Shown: piece by piece, positions 32,269-42,057 of the stretch | Layout: every line of letters begins with the position of its first letter | Position numbering within the stretch: the first letter of the stretch is position 1 | Assembly (NCBI RefSeq): GCF_900635815.1 | Contig: NZ_LR134173.1 | Location: forward strand, 657,501-721,500 | Reading direction: 5' to 3' | Length of the DNA: 64,000 nt | Origin: Legionella cherrii | Lineage (GTDB): Bacteria > Pseudomonadota > Gammaproteobacteria > Legionellales > Legionellaceae | Position numbers and translations under genes: made by a program | Notes under the pieces: generated by a model | What the model saw: the letters and a program-made list of their open reading frames with translations, nothing else | Database searches by the model: none | What the model was told of the DNA's origin: nothing

Positions 32269-34500
32269 ATGCCCCTAACCAGTGCATTAAATGGATTAAG
32301 CAGTATCAGCGCTCTTAGCCTTTCACAACCTGAAGCCATCGCAGGTTTAGTAGCTCTTGGGATCGTAGGTACAGGAGCAGTCATTGCAATTGCTCATAAA
32401 AAATGGGAGCACTATGAAGAAAAAAAACATAGAGATGAAATTGAAGACATCAATCGACGCCATAAACATTTCTTGGAAAAAATTGAAGTCCCTGGTTATG
32501 GCGTCATTCAAGGCTTCCCTCCCATTTTCAAATTTACCCTTGAAAATGACCTCAAATCAGTAGATTCCCTGCACTATACCGTGGATGATATTAAGGAAAT
32601 AGGCAGAAAACTCCCACAAGTACCCCCTGAGTTATCGTCATACAGACAATCCATTCTACATGCGATCTTAAAATTAAAAGAGTATTATTTAAGTCGGGAT
32701 AATCATAATGATACTACCGCAGGAGTTCTTTCTTATTTACTCAATATCTTACAAAACAGATGCTTAAGCTTCGAAGGGTATGATTTTGATTCGGCATATC
32801 TTAGCGCGCTGACTGACTTTATTGATGATTATGCATCTAAAGAAGGTAGGGAAAATAGCCAGCATTTTAAACGTTTGCAACCAGTATATACCTACTTATT
32901 AGATGCCAAACAACACTTGGACAAACATAAAGAATCACTGTCATTACGTGAACTGGTCAATGAGCTTAGAGAAACCTGTCTTGATGACAGTAATCGATTG
33001 TTACGACTCTTAGTAAAAATGGTGGTGCCCGAGAAAGAAAAGGATTTAGCAGATACAGTAGCCCTTGATGAGCTGGAAAATAATATGGTCCGTAGAGAGT
33101 ATATTAAATCCGAAGTATGGGGGACAGTTTTTAGTAAATTTCATGAAATCAATTTACCGGAATCTGTATTTAAAGATTGGATCATCGGTTTGGCTGCATA
33201 CTATCTAAAATCCCTCAGGCCATGTTCCATTTTGAAAGAAAAAAAAGTCATATCACCCGCCGATCTTTTTGCGTTCACCGATTGGGCACAAACCATTCAG
33301 CAGCAAAGAAGCAAAACATCAAAAGATAAGGCACGTTTAGACAAAGAATTAAAAGCAATATTGCGGGTATTTAGTGACTCACGCAATTTTATTAACACCA
33401 AAAGAGTGGGGCCTGAAAAAAATCCTGAGTTTGTGGTGGTTAATGAGGAGCAGGAGTTGCTGGAGCGAACCGTCATTATGGCAAATTTTGCCCACTTAAT
33501 TCACGCCATTATTTCCTTACAAGCATTTTGCTCTCACTTATTGCACAGCATAGAACAATTGGGAGCAATTTATATTAATGATCCGCAGCATTTTACTGAA
33601 ATTTTTACTGTGCTCGACAATTTATGTAGGGTTGTTGAAGCCGACCTGCAACACGTCAAAGAATCGTTCGTCGCGATCTCCAAAGCCAACAAAAATACCA
33701 TGCGCCTTGCAAAAGAAGGATTATTTCCCAAAGAAATTATCATGGTTCTCGAGTCAGTGGAGCACATGCTATTGAAGCTTGGCACCCAAGTTAAAGAGTA
33801 TAAAAATCGGCACTCTGAACCATCAGAATCAGCAACTAAGACAGCGGTTTATGAGATGCTTGCCGTCGCTCAGTTTTTTGAAAAAATGTATACCCTCCCT
33901 CAAACCATTGCACAACCGATAAATCCAGCTCTGGAAGCTAAAAACAAAATTGCCGACACGCCAATCAAAGTCACTGCCCCAACAAAGTCATTATTAAAAG
34001 AAACCATCGCTAAAGATGAATCATTGGACATCAACCAAAAAGAAAGGGTTTTACATCATCTGGATCAGCAAATAAGACAGCAGATTGATGCGATTCAAAA
34101 AGAGCAGCCATCCGATTTTAACCGAGCCAAATATCAAAAAATCAGTTATTCCTTAAGGGTCTTGAAAATTAAATCCCTGGCGATGTTAGACGAAAAATCG
34201 ACAGACGAAGAGCGGGGAGATAAAGCCAATAAAACCTACACGTTAGTGCTCTCTTTATATCAAACAACCCTGGAGTTTTTGATGCTTCCTCAACACGTGC
34301 GAACAGAACAGTCTGGTACGTTCATCCAAAAAATTCATGATGAATTAAACCATCATGAAAACAGGGCATTCATTGATAAACATCGAGATCCTCTCCCTAA
34401 ATTCATAGCAGAACACTTTGGTTTTTTTCATACGGATACTCGCAATAAATTATCTGCATTGCAGCAAGCTTACGAAGGGTTGCACATTCAATCTGCTTAG
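32269..34500 (+). CDS. Large helical protein with one N-terminal membrane segment, effector-like
   Basis: A 743-residue protein. One hydrophobic segment at about residues 22-43 (EAIAGLVALGIVGTGAVIAIAHKKW) is followed by a charged coiled-coil-like linker (EHYEEKKHRDEIEDINRRHKHFLEK) and a long, all-helical soluble region. The start has GAGG at good spacing. There are no catalytic motifs and no known domain. The architecture (one membrane anchor plus a long helical body) is common among Legionella effectors and their paralogs. A strong hairpin follows, ahead of the convergent rapA. Function unknown. Confidence 0.6.
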   Translation: MPLTSALNGLSSISALSLSQPEAIAGLVALGIVGTGAVIAIAHKKWEHYEEKKHRDEIEDINRRHKHFLEKIEVPGYGVIQGFPPIFKFTLENDLKSVDSLHYTVDDIKEIGRKLPQVPPELSSYRQSILHAILKLKEYYLSRDNHNDTTAGVLSYLLNILQNRCLSFEGYDFDSAYLSALTDFIDDYASKEGRENSQHFKRLQPVYTYLLDAKQHLDKHKESLSLRELVNELRETCLDDSNRLLRLLVKMVVPEKEKDLADTVALDELENNMVRREYIKSEVWGTVFSKFHEINLPESVFKDWIIGLAAYYLKSLRPCSILKEKKVISPADLFAFTDWAQTIQQQRSKTSKDKARLDKELKAILRVFSDSRNFINTKRVGPEKNPEFVVVNEEQELLERTVIMANFAHLIHAIISLQAFCSHLLHSIEQLGAIYINDPQHFTEIFTVLDNLCRVVEADLQHVKESFVAISKANKNTMRLAKEGLFPKEIIMVLESVEHMLLKLGTQVKEYKNRHSEPSESATKTAVYEMLAVAQFFEKMYTLPQTIAQPINPALEAKNKIADTPIKVTAPTKSLLKETIAKDESLDINQKERVLHHLDQQIRQQIDAIQKEQPSDFNRAKYQKISYSLRVLKIKSLAMLDEKSTDEERGDKANKTYTLVLSLYQTTLEFLMLPQHVRTEQSGTFIQKIHDELNHHENRAFIDKHRDPLPKFIAEHFGFFHTDTRNKLSALQQAYEGLHIQSA

Positions 34501-34507
34501 GTGCACT

Positions 34508-34541
34508 AAAGGATCCGGAAAATTACCAAACCGGATCCTTT
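34508..34541 (+). terminator. Hairpin between convergent genes, probable bidirectional terminator
   Basis: AAAGGATCCGG pairs perfectly with CCGGATCCTTT (11 bp) around a 12-base AT-rich loop. The flanking A and T runs could support termination for both strands. Confidence 0.7.
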
Positions 34542-34573
34542 CAAATAATAAAGGTTTTATGTCTGAAGGTTTT

Positions 34574-37426
34574 TCAGGCTTTATTAATCACAACACGCAG
34601 TGCTTGCAACTTTAAAGCGGTACTATGAATGTATCCCTCACTTTCGAGAAGCTGCTTTTTATAATAAGCAATTTCATCCTCACGTATTGAAGGGTTGAGA
34701 CTTTTTAAAGCTTCAAGCCGATTGATTTCATGAGTGACACTTTGTTTCATCTGTATCGTTGCCTGTTCTATGATCTCCTGAAGTTGGGCTTCAGCAACTT
34801 TTTTACTTTGTGCCAATATGCTTTCAAGATCCGTTTGGATTTGCTGAATAATTGGATAGCCTAAATGACGTTTTACAGGCTCACACATTTGATTTAATTG
34901 TTTGTAATCCAATATTTTCGACAGATTCTTTCCAGATACATCCATAAGCACCCGAATAGGTGTAAGAGGCAGAAAGCGATCCAATTGCAATTTTTTAGGT
35001 GCAGCACAATTTGCTGTAAAAAAGGATTCCAAAAACAAGGTTCCAGGTTTAATACTTTTTATAGAAATGGTGGCTAAAGCGGCATTTCCCAATTCGGAAT
35101 CCAAAGTCATTTCCATACATTCACTGACCATGGGATGCTCCCAGCTTAGAAACTCAACATCTTCTCGCACAAGAGCTTTAGAACGAGAATAAGTGACCGT
35201 TACGCCATCTTCTTTTAATCCTGGAAAATGACTTGTTTTCATATGATCCGTAGGACGCAATATTTCCGTATTTTCAGAATGGTACTCATGATCAATACCG
35301 TATTCCTGAAATACTTGAGCCATATAATTTTCTAGCTCCAAACAATTTTCTTCTGCCTCAATAGCGGCAATCAATGCCTCTGCTTGGGAGGTATTACAGG
35401 AATTTAATTCCAACAACCGATCGCGGCCTTCGTGAAGTGCTTGATTAATTTGTTCGGCACGAGTTTTTGTTTCCGCAATCAACTGCTCCAATTGGTGTGG
35501 GGGTGTGTCTACTGTATCGAGAAGGGGTAATAACCGATCTTCAAATTCTTCATAAAGAGTAAAACCCACCGAACAGCTCTTGGTAAATAAGTTAATTCCT
35601 TCTTGATACCAACGAAATAATTTCTCTTGCACCGTATTCATGAGATAAGGGACATGGATTTCAATAGTATGTCGCTGACCAATTCGATCGAGCCGTCCAA
35701 TGCGTTGCTCTAATAAATCTGGATTTAAAGGTAAATCAAACAATACTAAGTGATGCGCAAATTGAAAATTTCGGCCTTCACTGCCTATTTCAGAACAAAT
35801 CAGCGTCTGAGCCCCGTTTTCCAGTTCAGCAAAATAGGCTGCAGCACGATCCCGTTCAATAATTGATAATCCCTCATGAAACGAAGTGCTGCGAAGACCT
35901 ACTTTTAATTTTAAATACTGGTCTAAAGCAATTGCTGTATTGGCTTTAGCACAAATAACAAGAACTTTGTGGGGATGTAATTCATTAATTTTATTCGCTA
36001 ACCACTGCACTCGAGGGTCATTTTCCAGCCATATTCCTTTATCTAAAAGTTGTTCAGGATAAAGCTTACGTTGGCCTTTTTGTTCATCCATTGAGGAATA
36101 AATCGTAGGACACTCCAAAGGATACGCATGCACTTGACGCTCAGGAAATCCTTGAATCGCTGCACGCGTATTGCGAAATAGGACTCGTCCTGTCCCATGC
36201 CGATCCAACAGGTCTTTAATCACCTGACTTACACTCGAACCCGTTATATCCCCCAAATACGTTTCCAATTGCGACTTAAGTTCCCCAGGCAAGACGTCCG
36301 TCGCCTGTTCCCCATAAGTCATCAACTCTTGCACCAGCATGTTGATGTGCTGATACCCTTCTTCTTCTTTTTTGAAGTTAGAAAAATCATAAAATCGTGA
36401 TGGATCAAGCAATCTCAAGCGGGCGAAATGACTGGCAATTCCCGCTTGTTCTGGTGTCGCAGTCAAAAGCAATAAGCCTTTACTTTGTTGTGCTAATTCC
36501 TCAATGCATTCATACTCAGCACTTTTTTCTTCCTCAGACCAATGTAAATGATGTGCCTCATCAACAACGAGCAAATCCCACTGGCTGGTCAGCGCTTGCT
36601 GACGAGCTTGTTCATTTTCCATCAGAAAATCCAAGCTGCACAAAACCAATTGTTCGTTTTCAAAAAGATTCTCTTGGGTTGTACCAATATGCATCCCTTC
36701 TTCTTCATCTAGCTCATATAAAAGTTCATAGCGCTCCGCATCGATGATCGAAAAATATAAATTAAATCGGCGAATCATTTCGACAAGCCATTGATGAATC
36801 AACGTTTGGGGAACCACAATCAATACTCGGCTGGCGCGACCCGTACCTAATTGATAATGAAGAATCATGCCGGCTTCTATAGTCTTACCCAACCCCACTT
36901 CATCAGCCAACAACACCCGTGGTGCATGGCGTTGTGCCACCTCATGGGCAATGTAAACCTGGTGTTTTAAATGACTGGTTCGTGAACCCAATAATCCCCT
37001 CACAGGAGATTGTTGCAATCTACTAAGATGATGCAGGGTGTCTATTCTTAATTTAAAGGTACTTAACTTATCCAACAAACCACTAAATAATCTTTGTTCT
37101 GGAGTGTTTAATTTGATAAAACAATCTAAGGAAAGCTCGCTAATTTGCAGTTCATTACCCGCCTCATCTTCTCCAGTATAAAATAACAATCCCTGACGCT
37201 CTTCCACTTGAGTAATCTGTATTTTCTGTTGGTTTGCGGTAGTGACTTCTTCTCCCACTTTATAAATAATGCGACTTAAGGGAGCACTGTCGGTGGAATA
37301 AATACGCTCTTCGTCTGCAGCGGGGAAGCTCACGCTCACCTGCCGACCATTCAAATCAATAATAATACCCAAACCAAGTTGGGTTTCGGTGTTGCTTATC
37401 CAGCGTTGGCCAATACGATAGGTCAT
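34574..37426 (-). CDS. rapA: RNA polymerase-associated SWI2/SNF2 ATPase RapA
   Basis: A 950-residue protein (E. coli RapA is 968). It starts MTYRIGQRWISNTETQLGLG, which parallels the E. coli N-terminus, so 37426 is preferred over the in-frame ATG at 37435. Tudor-like N-terminal domains precede the helicase core: Walker A LLADEVGLGKTIEAGMI, DEAHHLHW, LLLTATPEQ, then the second lobe with SEIGSEGRNFQFAHHLVLFDLP and LEQRIGRLDRIGQ. RapA recycles RNA polymerase stalled after transcription. All motifs are intact. It is divergent from an Ala-rich membrane protein. Confidence 0.96.
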   Translation of the reverse strand: MTYRIGQRWISNTETQLGLGIIIDLNGRQVSVSFPAADEERIYSTDSAPLSRIIYKVGEEVTTANQQKIQITQVEERQGLLFYTGEDEAGNELQISELSLDCFIKLNTPEQRLFSGLLDKLSTFKLRIDTLHHLSRLQQSPVRGLLGSRTSHLKHQVYIAHEVAQRHAPRVLLADEVGLGKTIEAGMILHYQLGTGRASRVLIVVPQTLIHQWLVEMIRRFNLYFSIIDAERYELLYELDEEEGMHIGTTQENLFENEQLVLCSLDFLMENEQARQQALTSQWDLLVVDEAHHLHWSEEEKSAEYECIEELAQQSKGLLLLTATPEQAGIASHFARLRLLDPSRFYDFSNFKKEEEGYQHINMLVQELMTYGEQATDVLPGELKSQLETYLGDITGSSVSQVIKDLLDRHGTGRVLFRNTRAAIQGFPERQVHAYPLECPTIYSSMDEQKGQRKLYPEQLLDKGIWLENDPRVQWLANKINELHPHKVLVICAKANTAIALDQYLKLKVGLRSTSFHEGLSIIERDRAAAYFAELENGAQTLICSEIGSEGRNFQFAHHLVLFDLPLNPDLLEQRIGRLDRIGQRHTIEIHVPYLMNTVQEKLFRWYQEGINLFTKSCSVGFTLYEEFEDRLLPLLDTVDTPPHQLEQLIAETKTRAEQINQALHEGRDRLLELNSCNTSQAEALIAAIEAEENCLELENYMAQVFQEYGIDHEYHSENTEILRPTDHMKTSHFPGLKEDGVTVTYSRSKALVREDVEFLSWEHPMVSECMEMTLDSELGNAALATISIKSIKPGTLFLESFFTANCAAPKKLQLDRFLPLTPIRVLMDVSGKNLSKILDYKQLNQMCEPVKRHLGYPIIQQIQTDLESILAQSKKVAEAQLQEIIEQATIQMKQSVTHEINRLEALKSLNPSIREDEIAYYKKQLLESEGYIHSTALKLQALRVVINKA

Positions 37427-37548
37427 AAAAATCATCTTTTGAGTTAAGTGTGAGTAAAATAATCAAAAAACCAAATAAACTCAACTTGACTTGTATTCTT
37501 TTTTTAAATAGCATGACCCGATTTTAATCAAACTCAAGGGGTTTATTT

Positions 37549-38280
37549 ATGGAATCTAAATTTGCTAGAGAACCAAAAAGTAGTTCAAGAGAATCAGAAC
37601 AGCGCGATTACCAGGAGCCCTATTATGAGGAAGAGGAAAAAGAATTGCGTCAAGAACCGCATTCAGTTTACCGCACCCATACTTACCGTAAACGAGTATC
37701 CCTTGGCGGTGAAAAGGGCGTATTGGATTTATTGTTGGGAAATCCTGAAGAAAAACAACTTGCAATCAATGCAGTTAAAGAGAAGCTACAACAAGGATAT
37801 GGATTTGTACAACAAACTGTACCCGGATTTTTTACTCCGTTTGGAAAGAAAAAAGAATTAGTAGAGCAACTTGGACTGAGTACTAAATCAGAAGTCGCGA
37901 CTACAGTTACAGCACCAATTACAGCGCCTGTAGTATTTGCTGTTGTTGCTGGAGTTGCAGCCATTGCTGCCGCAGTCGCTGCACTTACTGCACTTGCAAA
38001 ATTGGTTATTGCTGCAGGTTTTGGATTACATAGTCTGCGTGCAGGCAAAGAAGAGGCCATAGAAACTGCCAAAGATAACCTCACGACTGCTGCAAAAGCT
38101 GGAATTATTGCGGCTGCTTGTACTGTAATTGCTGTTGCTGCATCTATAGTAACCGCTGTTATAGCTCCTATAGCATTACTGTATCTTCTTACCCGTACCG
38201 GCGCAACTGCTGCTGCCGAAATTGCTAATTGTGCTGCCTCTTCTGAAGAAAGCGCTGAATATAGACCTCTTAAAATGTAA
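37549..38280 (+). CDS. Small protein with two Ala-rich hydrophobic hairpins, effector-like
   Basis: A 243-residue protein. Residues 1-50 are very hydrophilic with an acidic run (EEEEKELRQE), and 55-115 resemble a small amphipathic domain. Two long Ala/Val/Ile-rich hydrophobic stretches follow at about 121-160 and 183-214, separated by a charged loop (AGKEEAIETAKDN). The tail ends AASSEESAEYRPLKM, a short E-block. AAGGGG precedes the ATG. A hairpin follows. No family is recognised; a host-membrane-targeted secreted protein is a reasonable guess. Confidence 0.6.
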   Translation: MESKFAREPKSSSRESEQRDYQEPYYEEEEKELRQEPHSVYRTHTYRKRVSLGGEKGVLDLLLGNPEEKQLAINAVKEKLQQGYGFVQQTVPGFFTPFGKKKELVEQLGLSTKSEVATTVTAPITAPVVFAVVAGVAAIAAAVAALTALAKLVIAAGFGLHSLRAGKEEAIETAKDNLTTAAKAGIIAAACTVIAVAASIVTAVIAPIALLYLLTRTGATAAAEIANCAASSEESAEYRPLKM

Positions 38281-38293
38281 CATGTTCTTTATT

Positions 38294-38317
38294 AAGTTGG
38301 GCTTCCAAGCCCAACTT
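38294..38317 (+). terminator. Hairpin downstream of the Ala-rich protein gene
   Basis: AAGTTGGGCTT pairs perfectly with AAGCCCAACTT around a two-base centre, with TCCTT following. A probable terminator with a weak U-tract. Confidence 0.6.
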
Positions 38318-38475
38318 TCCTTAAAGATACATGAATTTTTTTATTTATATAATAATCACTTAATTGCGGCATCAGCTTATCATTAACGCTAGGGAATAAA
38401 TTTTTCTTGTTTTTTTAAGATATTCTGGTTAAAAATAGTGGTTACAGGAAGATTATTCAACAGAAAGGAATTCAC

Positions 38476-39789
38476 ATGGCTACCAACGAAGAAGAAACTC
38501 GGCAACTTATTGATCTGGATACAGTAGAAGAAAGGGATCTTGATACCATACAAGAGCCAGAGCAATATAACGAATCAGCAATACTTGCAATCGAAGATCC
38601 AGCATCTAAAGAAATAAAAGACAAGTTAAAAAATCTTAACGAAACCGATCAAGACAAACTTGTAAAAATTACGATTACCAAAGAAATATTTGAGCAAATC
38701 AAAAAAAGTCTGCAAGATACCATCAAAAGCATGGAAAAAAATCCGAGTATGTTCTCGCGAGCTGCGGAATACTGGGGTGAACTACCGCTTTGGCAAAAAA
38801 TTATTGGTGGAGTCGCATTAACGGTTCCCACCCTAATCATGGGCATTGTCGCACATATTGGTTTTCTTTTGGCACTTTGCGGGGTCACGGCGGTTACCTA
38901 TACAGCAGGAGGGATCATCCTTGACGATCATCATAAATGCAGTACCAGTGCTATTGAAAGTTTGCAACAAGGTATTTTAGGCTTAGCCGACCTCCTGCAA
39001 TTAACCATTAATGCCCTGGATATTATCCGTCAACAATTAGCAGTAGAAATTCAAAAATTTGCCAATGAAAATGTACGGCTCACAGAAAATATTGAAGCGC
39101 TAAGCAAGCGCATTGATTTGATTGACAAACAAGTCATGGCCACCGTTAAAATTAATGAGGCATTAGGTGAAACTAAAAACGGATTAGTAGAAACTTCTGA
39201 AGCCCTCAAGGAGGGAGTGGAACAACAAACCGACTTAATGAAAAAAAATCAGGAAAGATTAGACCGCATCATAGAAGGGTACAAAGCCAGTCAAGAGGAG
39301 TTAAAGCAAAAAGTTCTGGAAGTGCAGAAGGTGAGAGAAGCACTTGGAGCGGATCTTGATAAAGCGCAATTAATGATCAGTACCTTGCATGCGACCATAT
39401 CAGAATTAACGGAGGCCGCCATCGGCAAGGAAGAACAACGCCAGGCTTTCCAAGCAAGACTCGATCTGTTTCTAAGTAATAAAGAAACGAGCTTTGATAC
39501 CATAGTGAGACGCATATGTGATGCGGAAAGCAAACTGGTGCTGGTGCAACAAGAGCTGGAGAAATCGAATGCTCGTTATCAAGAACTTCTTATGATACAA
39601 GAAAAACATATAGACACGCTTAAAACACTAAGTACTCTTCCTTCAAATCAAGGCACTCCTCCTACTGTTCAACCACCCCAAACCATACCTGTGAGCCAGT
39701 TATTGGGCACGAATGGGTTTTATGCACAAAAACAAGAAACTGGCAATGGGTTAGATGTCACAGTGCAAGCAACACAGGTGTTTAACTAA
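38476..39789 (+). CDS. Membrane-anchored coiled-coil protein, effector-like
   Basis: A 437-residue protein. The acidic N-terminus (EEETRQLIDLDTVEERDLD) leads to a hydrophobic hairpin at about residues 108-152 (IIGGVALTVPTLIMGIVAHIGFLLALCGVTAVTYTAGG). A long coiled coil follows at about 170-395 (ENIEALSKRIDLIDKQ, EALKEGVEQQTDLMKKNQERLDRIIEG), then a Pro/Gln-rich tail. AAGGA supports the ATG. The layout recalls SNARE- or tether-like proteins. It resembles the preceding gene in having a hydrophobic hairpin but shares no obvious sequence. No catalytic motif. Confidence 0.6.
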   Translation: MATNEEETRQLIDLDTVEERDLDTIQEPEQYNESAILAIEDPASKEIKDKLKNLNETDQDKLVKITITKEIFEQIKKSLQDTIKSMEKNPSMFSRAAEYWGELPLWQKIIGGVALTVPTLIMGIVAHIGFLLALCGVTAVTYTAGGIILDDHHKCSTSAIESLQQGILGLADLLQLTINALDIIRQQLAVEIQKFANENVRLTENIEALSKRIDLIDKQVMATVKINEALGETKNGLVETSEALKEGVEQQTDLMKKNQERLDRIIEGYKASQEELKQKVLEVQKVREALGADLDKAQLMISTLHATISELTEAAIGKEEQRQAFQARLDLFLSNKETSFDTIVRRICDAESKLVLVQQELEKSNARYQELLMIQEKHIDTLKTLSTLPSNQGTPPTVQPPQTIPVSQLLGTNGFYAQKQETGNGLDVTVQATQVFN

Positions 39790-39803
39790 TAATAAAATGA
39801 CCA

Positions 39804-39838
39804 AGCCCCCCCCCTCTCCCACAAGTGGCCGAGGGGTA
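39804..39838. repeat. Fragment of the palindromic intergenic repeat
   Basis: CCCCCCCCTCTCCCAC followed by GTGGCCGAGGGGTATGG is a half-length, degenerate relative of copies A-C. It sits between two convergent genes. Confidence 0.45.
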
Positions 39839-39853
39839 TGGGTTCTATCTGCC

Positions 39854-40492
39854 TTATTTCTTTCTACCTTCCAAAGTCAAATTATATGCCTCTAAAGCCG
39901 CTTTCACCGCCGTACGCTCACTGATACGTTGATACCATTCGAGTAAATGAGCAAAACGTTGCGCATCGATAGTCTGTTGATAAAAAATTTGAAAGCAGTA
40001 AATCCAGGGCCAAATGGCCATATCGGCAATGGTGTATTCCTGGCCACCAATATAAGAAAATTGGGTCAGTTGTTTTTCCATAACCCCTAACAAACGATCA
40101 CTTTCATCCGCATAACGTTTGAGAGCATAAGGAATTTTTTCATCCATACGATGAAAATGCCCCAATTGACCAAACATGGGACCTATATGAGCTGCTTGAA
40201 AAAAGCACCATTCGACAATAGCGTACTTATTTTGCAGTGAATCGGGTAAAAATTGATGATGTTTTTCTGCAAGATATTGCAATATAGCCACGCTTTCAAA
40301 CAAATAAAAATCGGTTTGCGCGTCATATAAAACCGGAATTTTATTATTCGGGGAAATTTTTAAAAACTCCGGATTAAACTGTTCCCCTTTAGAAATATCA
40401 ATTGTTTTAATCACATAGGATTGGGACAACTCCTGCAGCATAATCGTCGGTTTAATACCATTAGGTGTTCCAAATGAATACAAGGTATACAT
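39854..40492 (-). CDS. Glutathione S-transferase family protein (GstB/Ure2p-like)
   Basis: A 212-residue GST. The thioredoxin-like N-terminal domain starts MYTLYSFGTPNGIKPTIMLQELSQSY, with the cis-Pro motif NNKIPVLYD and the glutathione-contact FESVAILQYLAEKH. The all-helical C-terminal domain has YTIADMAIWPWIY. The start at 40492 is fixed by a perfect AAGGAGG six bases upstream; the open frame continues 27 codons further without a site. The sequence type resembles YfcG/YghU disulfide-reducing GSTs. Substrate unknown. Confidence 0.9.
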   Translation of the reverse strand: MYTLYSFGTPNGIKPTIMLQELSQSYVIKTIDISKGEQFNPEFLKISPNNKIPVLYDAQTDFYLFESVAILQYLAEKHHQFLPDSLQNKYAIVEWCFFQAAHIGPMFGQLGHFHRMDEKIPYALKRYADESDRLLGVMEKQLTQFSYIGGQEYTIADMAIWPWIYCFQIFYQQTIDAQRFAHLLEWYQRISERTAVKAALEAYNLTLEGRKK

Positions 40493-40689
40493 GCGAAACC
40501 TCCTTGTTATAAGCTCTGAAATAAAATTATAGTGTAATTTTTTCCTTCGCGTAAAACCAGTCTGGTTAATCACCAGGATAAAAAGTCTTCTTTGAAATAA
40601 GCAAACTATAACCCTTCTTGAATTAAGTGGCGCTGATGCATCATTTTAGTCTATTCTTAAAAATCATGAGCAGCGAAAAGGAATTACCC

Positions 40690-41964
40690 ATGAGCTTCAA
40701 AGATAAAGTGGCTATTCTCAATAGTTCCCGCACTCCCTTTGTCAAATCACAAACGAACTATTTAGGAAAATCCAATCAGGATATGTTAGGGGCAGCATTA
40801 GCTGATCTTATTAATAAAACTAAAATTCAAGGTGAGTTATTGGGTGATTTTATTGCAGGAGCAATTATGAATCATCCTTTTGACTGGAATCTGGCACGCG
40901 AAACAGTTTTAGGTAGTGACTTGTCTCCAGAAACTCCCGGATTAACCATACAACGTGCTTGTGGTACGGGTTTAGAAGCAGTCAATTTAATTGCGTTAAA
41001 AATTGCTAATGGCCAAATCGCTGCAGGAATAGCAGGGGGATCGGACACCAATTCAGATATTCCATTAATTGGCCAAAGAAAACTAACTCATTTTTTAATT
41101 AAATTTCAACAGGCTAAAGGGCTAAAGGAAAAGCTTGGACTTCTCAAAGAATTCCGCTTGGGCATGTTAAAACCTTTATTACCGGAAGTCCGCGAACCAC
41201 GCACAGGCTTGTCTATGGGCGATCATTGTGAACTAATGGTTAAAGAATGGCTAATTACCCGTCAGGCTCAAGATGAATTGGCTTTGCGCTCACATCAAAA
41301 TGCTACTCGAGCCTACAATGAGGGTTTTTATGAAGATTTAATAGCCCCCTTTGCTTCTCTAAAGCGAGATACCATTACCCGTAAGGATCCTTCTTTGGAA
41401 AAATTGGCTTCCTTAAAGCCTGCTTTCGATAAATCAGAAAAAGGCAGTTTAACTGCAGGAAACTCAACACCGCTTACTGACGGTGCCTCTGTTGTATTAT
41501 TAGGTTCTCCTGAGTGGGCCAAAAGTCATCAACTAGAACCTCTCGCTTATTTTGTGGACTGCGAAGTGGCTGCAATAGATTTCGTGCATGGTGCAGGGTT
41601 ATTGATGGCACCAACGATTGCTGTCGCTCGTTTATTGGCAAGAAATCGACTGAGTTTGCAGGATTTTGATTATTATGAAATTCATGAAGCCTTTGCTGGT
41701 CAAGTATTATGTACGTTAAAAGCATGGGAATCTGCTGAATATTGTCAAAAAGTGTTACATCTCAAGAAGCCTTTAGGAAGTATAGACACACAAAAAATGA
41801 ACGTAAAAGGAGGGAGTCTTGCCCTTGGCCATCCCTTTGCTGCCACGGGTGGACGTTTGGTTGGTGCCGCCGCCAAAATCCTAGCCAATCAAGGACAAGG
41901 ACGTATCCTTATCAGTGTTTGCACTGCGGGAGGAATGGGCGTTGCAGCGATTGTTGAACGCTAG
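40690..41964 (+). CDS. fadI: Acetyl-CoA C-acyltransferase (FadI-type thiolase)
   Basis: A 424-residue thiolase. The acyl-accepting cysteine is in TIQRACGTGLEAVN, with the histidine in YEIHEAFAGQVL, the second pair in GGSLALGHPFAATGGR, and the second cysteine in ISVCTAGGMG. Length and the HEAFA context fit the beta-subunit of a trifunctional beta-oxidation complex (FadI), but no fadJ partner is adjacent, so a stand-alone acetyl-CoA acetyltransferase is possible. ATG at 40690 is preferred because AAGGA precedes it; the frame is open upstream to 40627. Confidence 0.85.
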   Translation: MSFKDKVAILNSSRTPFVKSQTNYLGKSNQDMLGAALADLINKTKIQGELLGDFIAGAIMNHPFDWNLARETVLGSDLSPETPGLTIQRACGTGLEAVNLIALKIANGQIAAGIAGGSDTNSDIPLIGQRKLTHFLIKFQQAKGLKEKLGLLKEFRLGMLKPLLPEVREPRTGLSMGDHCELMVKEWLITRQAQDELALRSHQNATRAYNEGFYEDLIAPFASLKRDTITRKDPSLEKLASLKPAFDKSEKGSLTAGNSTPLTDGASVVLLGSPEWAKSHQLEPLAYFVDCEVAAIDFVHGAGLLMAPTIAVARLLARNRLSLQDFDYYEIHEAFAGQVLCTLKAWESAEYCQKVLHLKKPLGSIDTQKMNVKGGSLALGHPFAATGGRLVGAAAKILANQGQGRILISVCTAGGMGVAAIVER

Positions 41965-41967
41965 TCC

Positions 41968-42052
41968 CTTCATCATGATGCAATGAGGAGATCTCCACGA
42001 CGCAGGGGATCTCTCGCAGGGCATCGATGACAGAAGGTCTCGCACTTCTGGA
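41968..42052. repeat. GC-rich intergenic repeat-like segment
   Basis: Between two convergent genes lies a GC-rich stretch with GGAGATCTCCACGACGCAGG, GGGATCTCTCGCAGGGC and GGTCTCGCACTTCTGG. It is unlike the AT-rich surroundings and similar in style to the segment at 57902-57982. It is non-coding by all appearances. Confidence 0.4.
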
Positions 42053-42057
42053 TAAGC

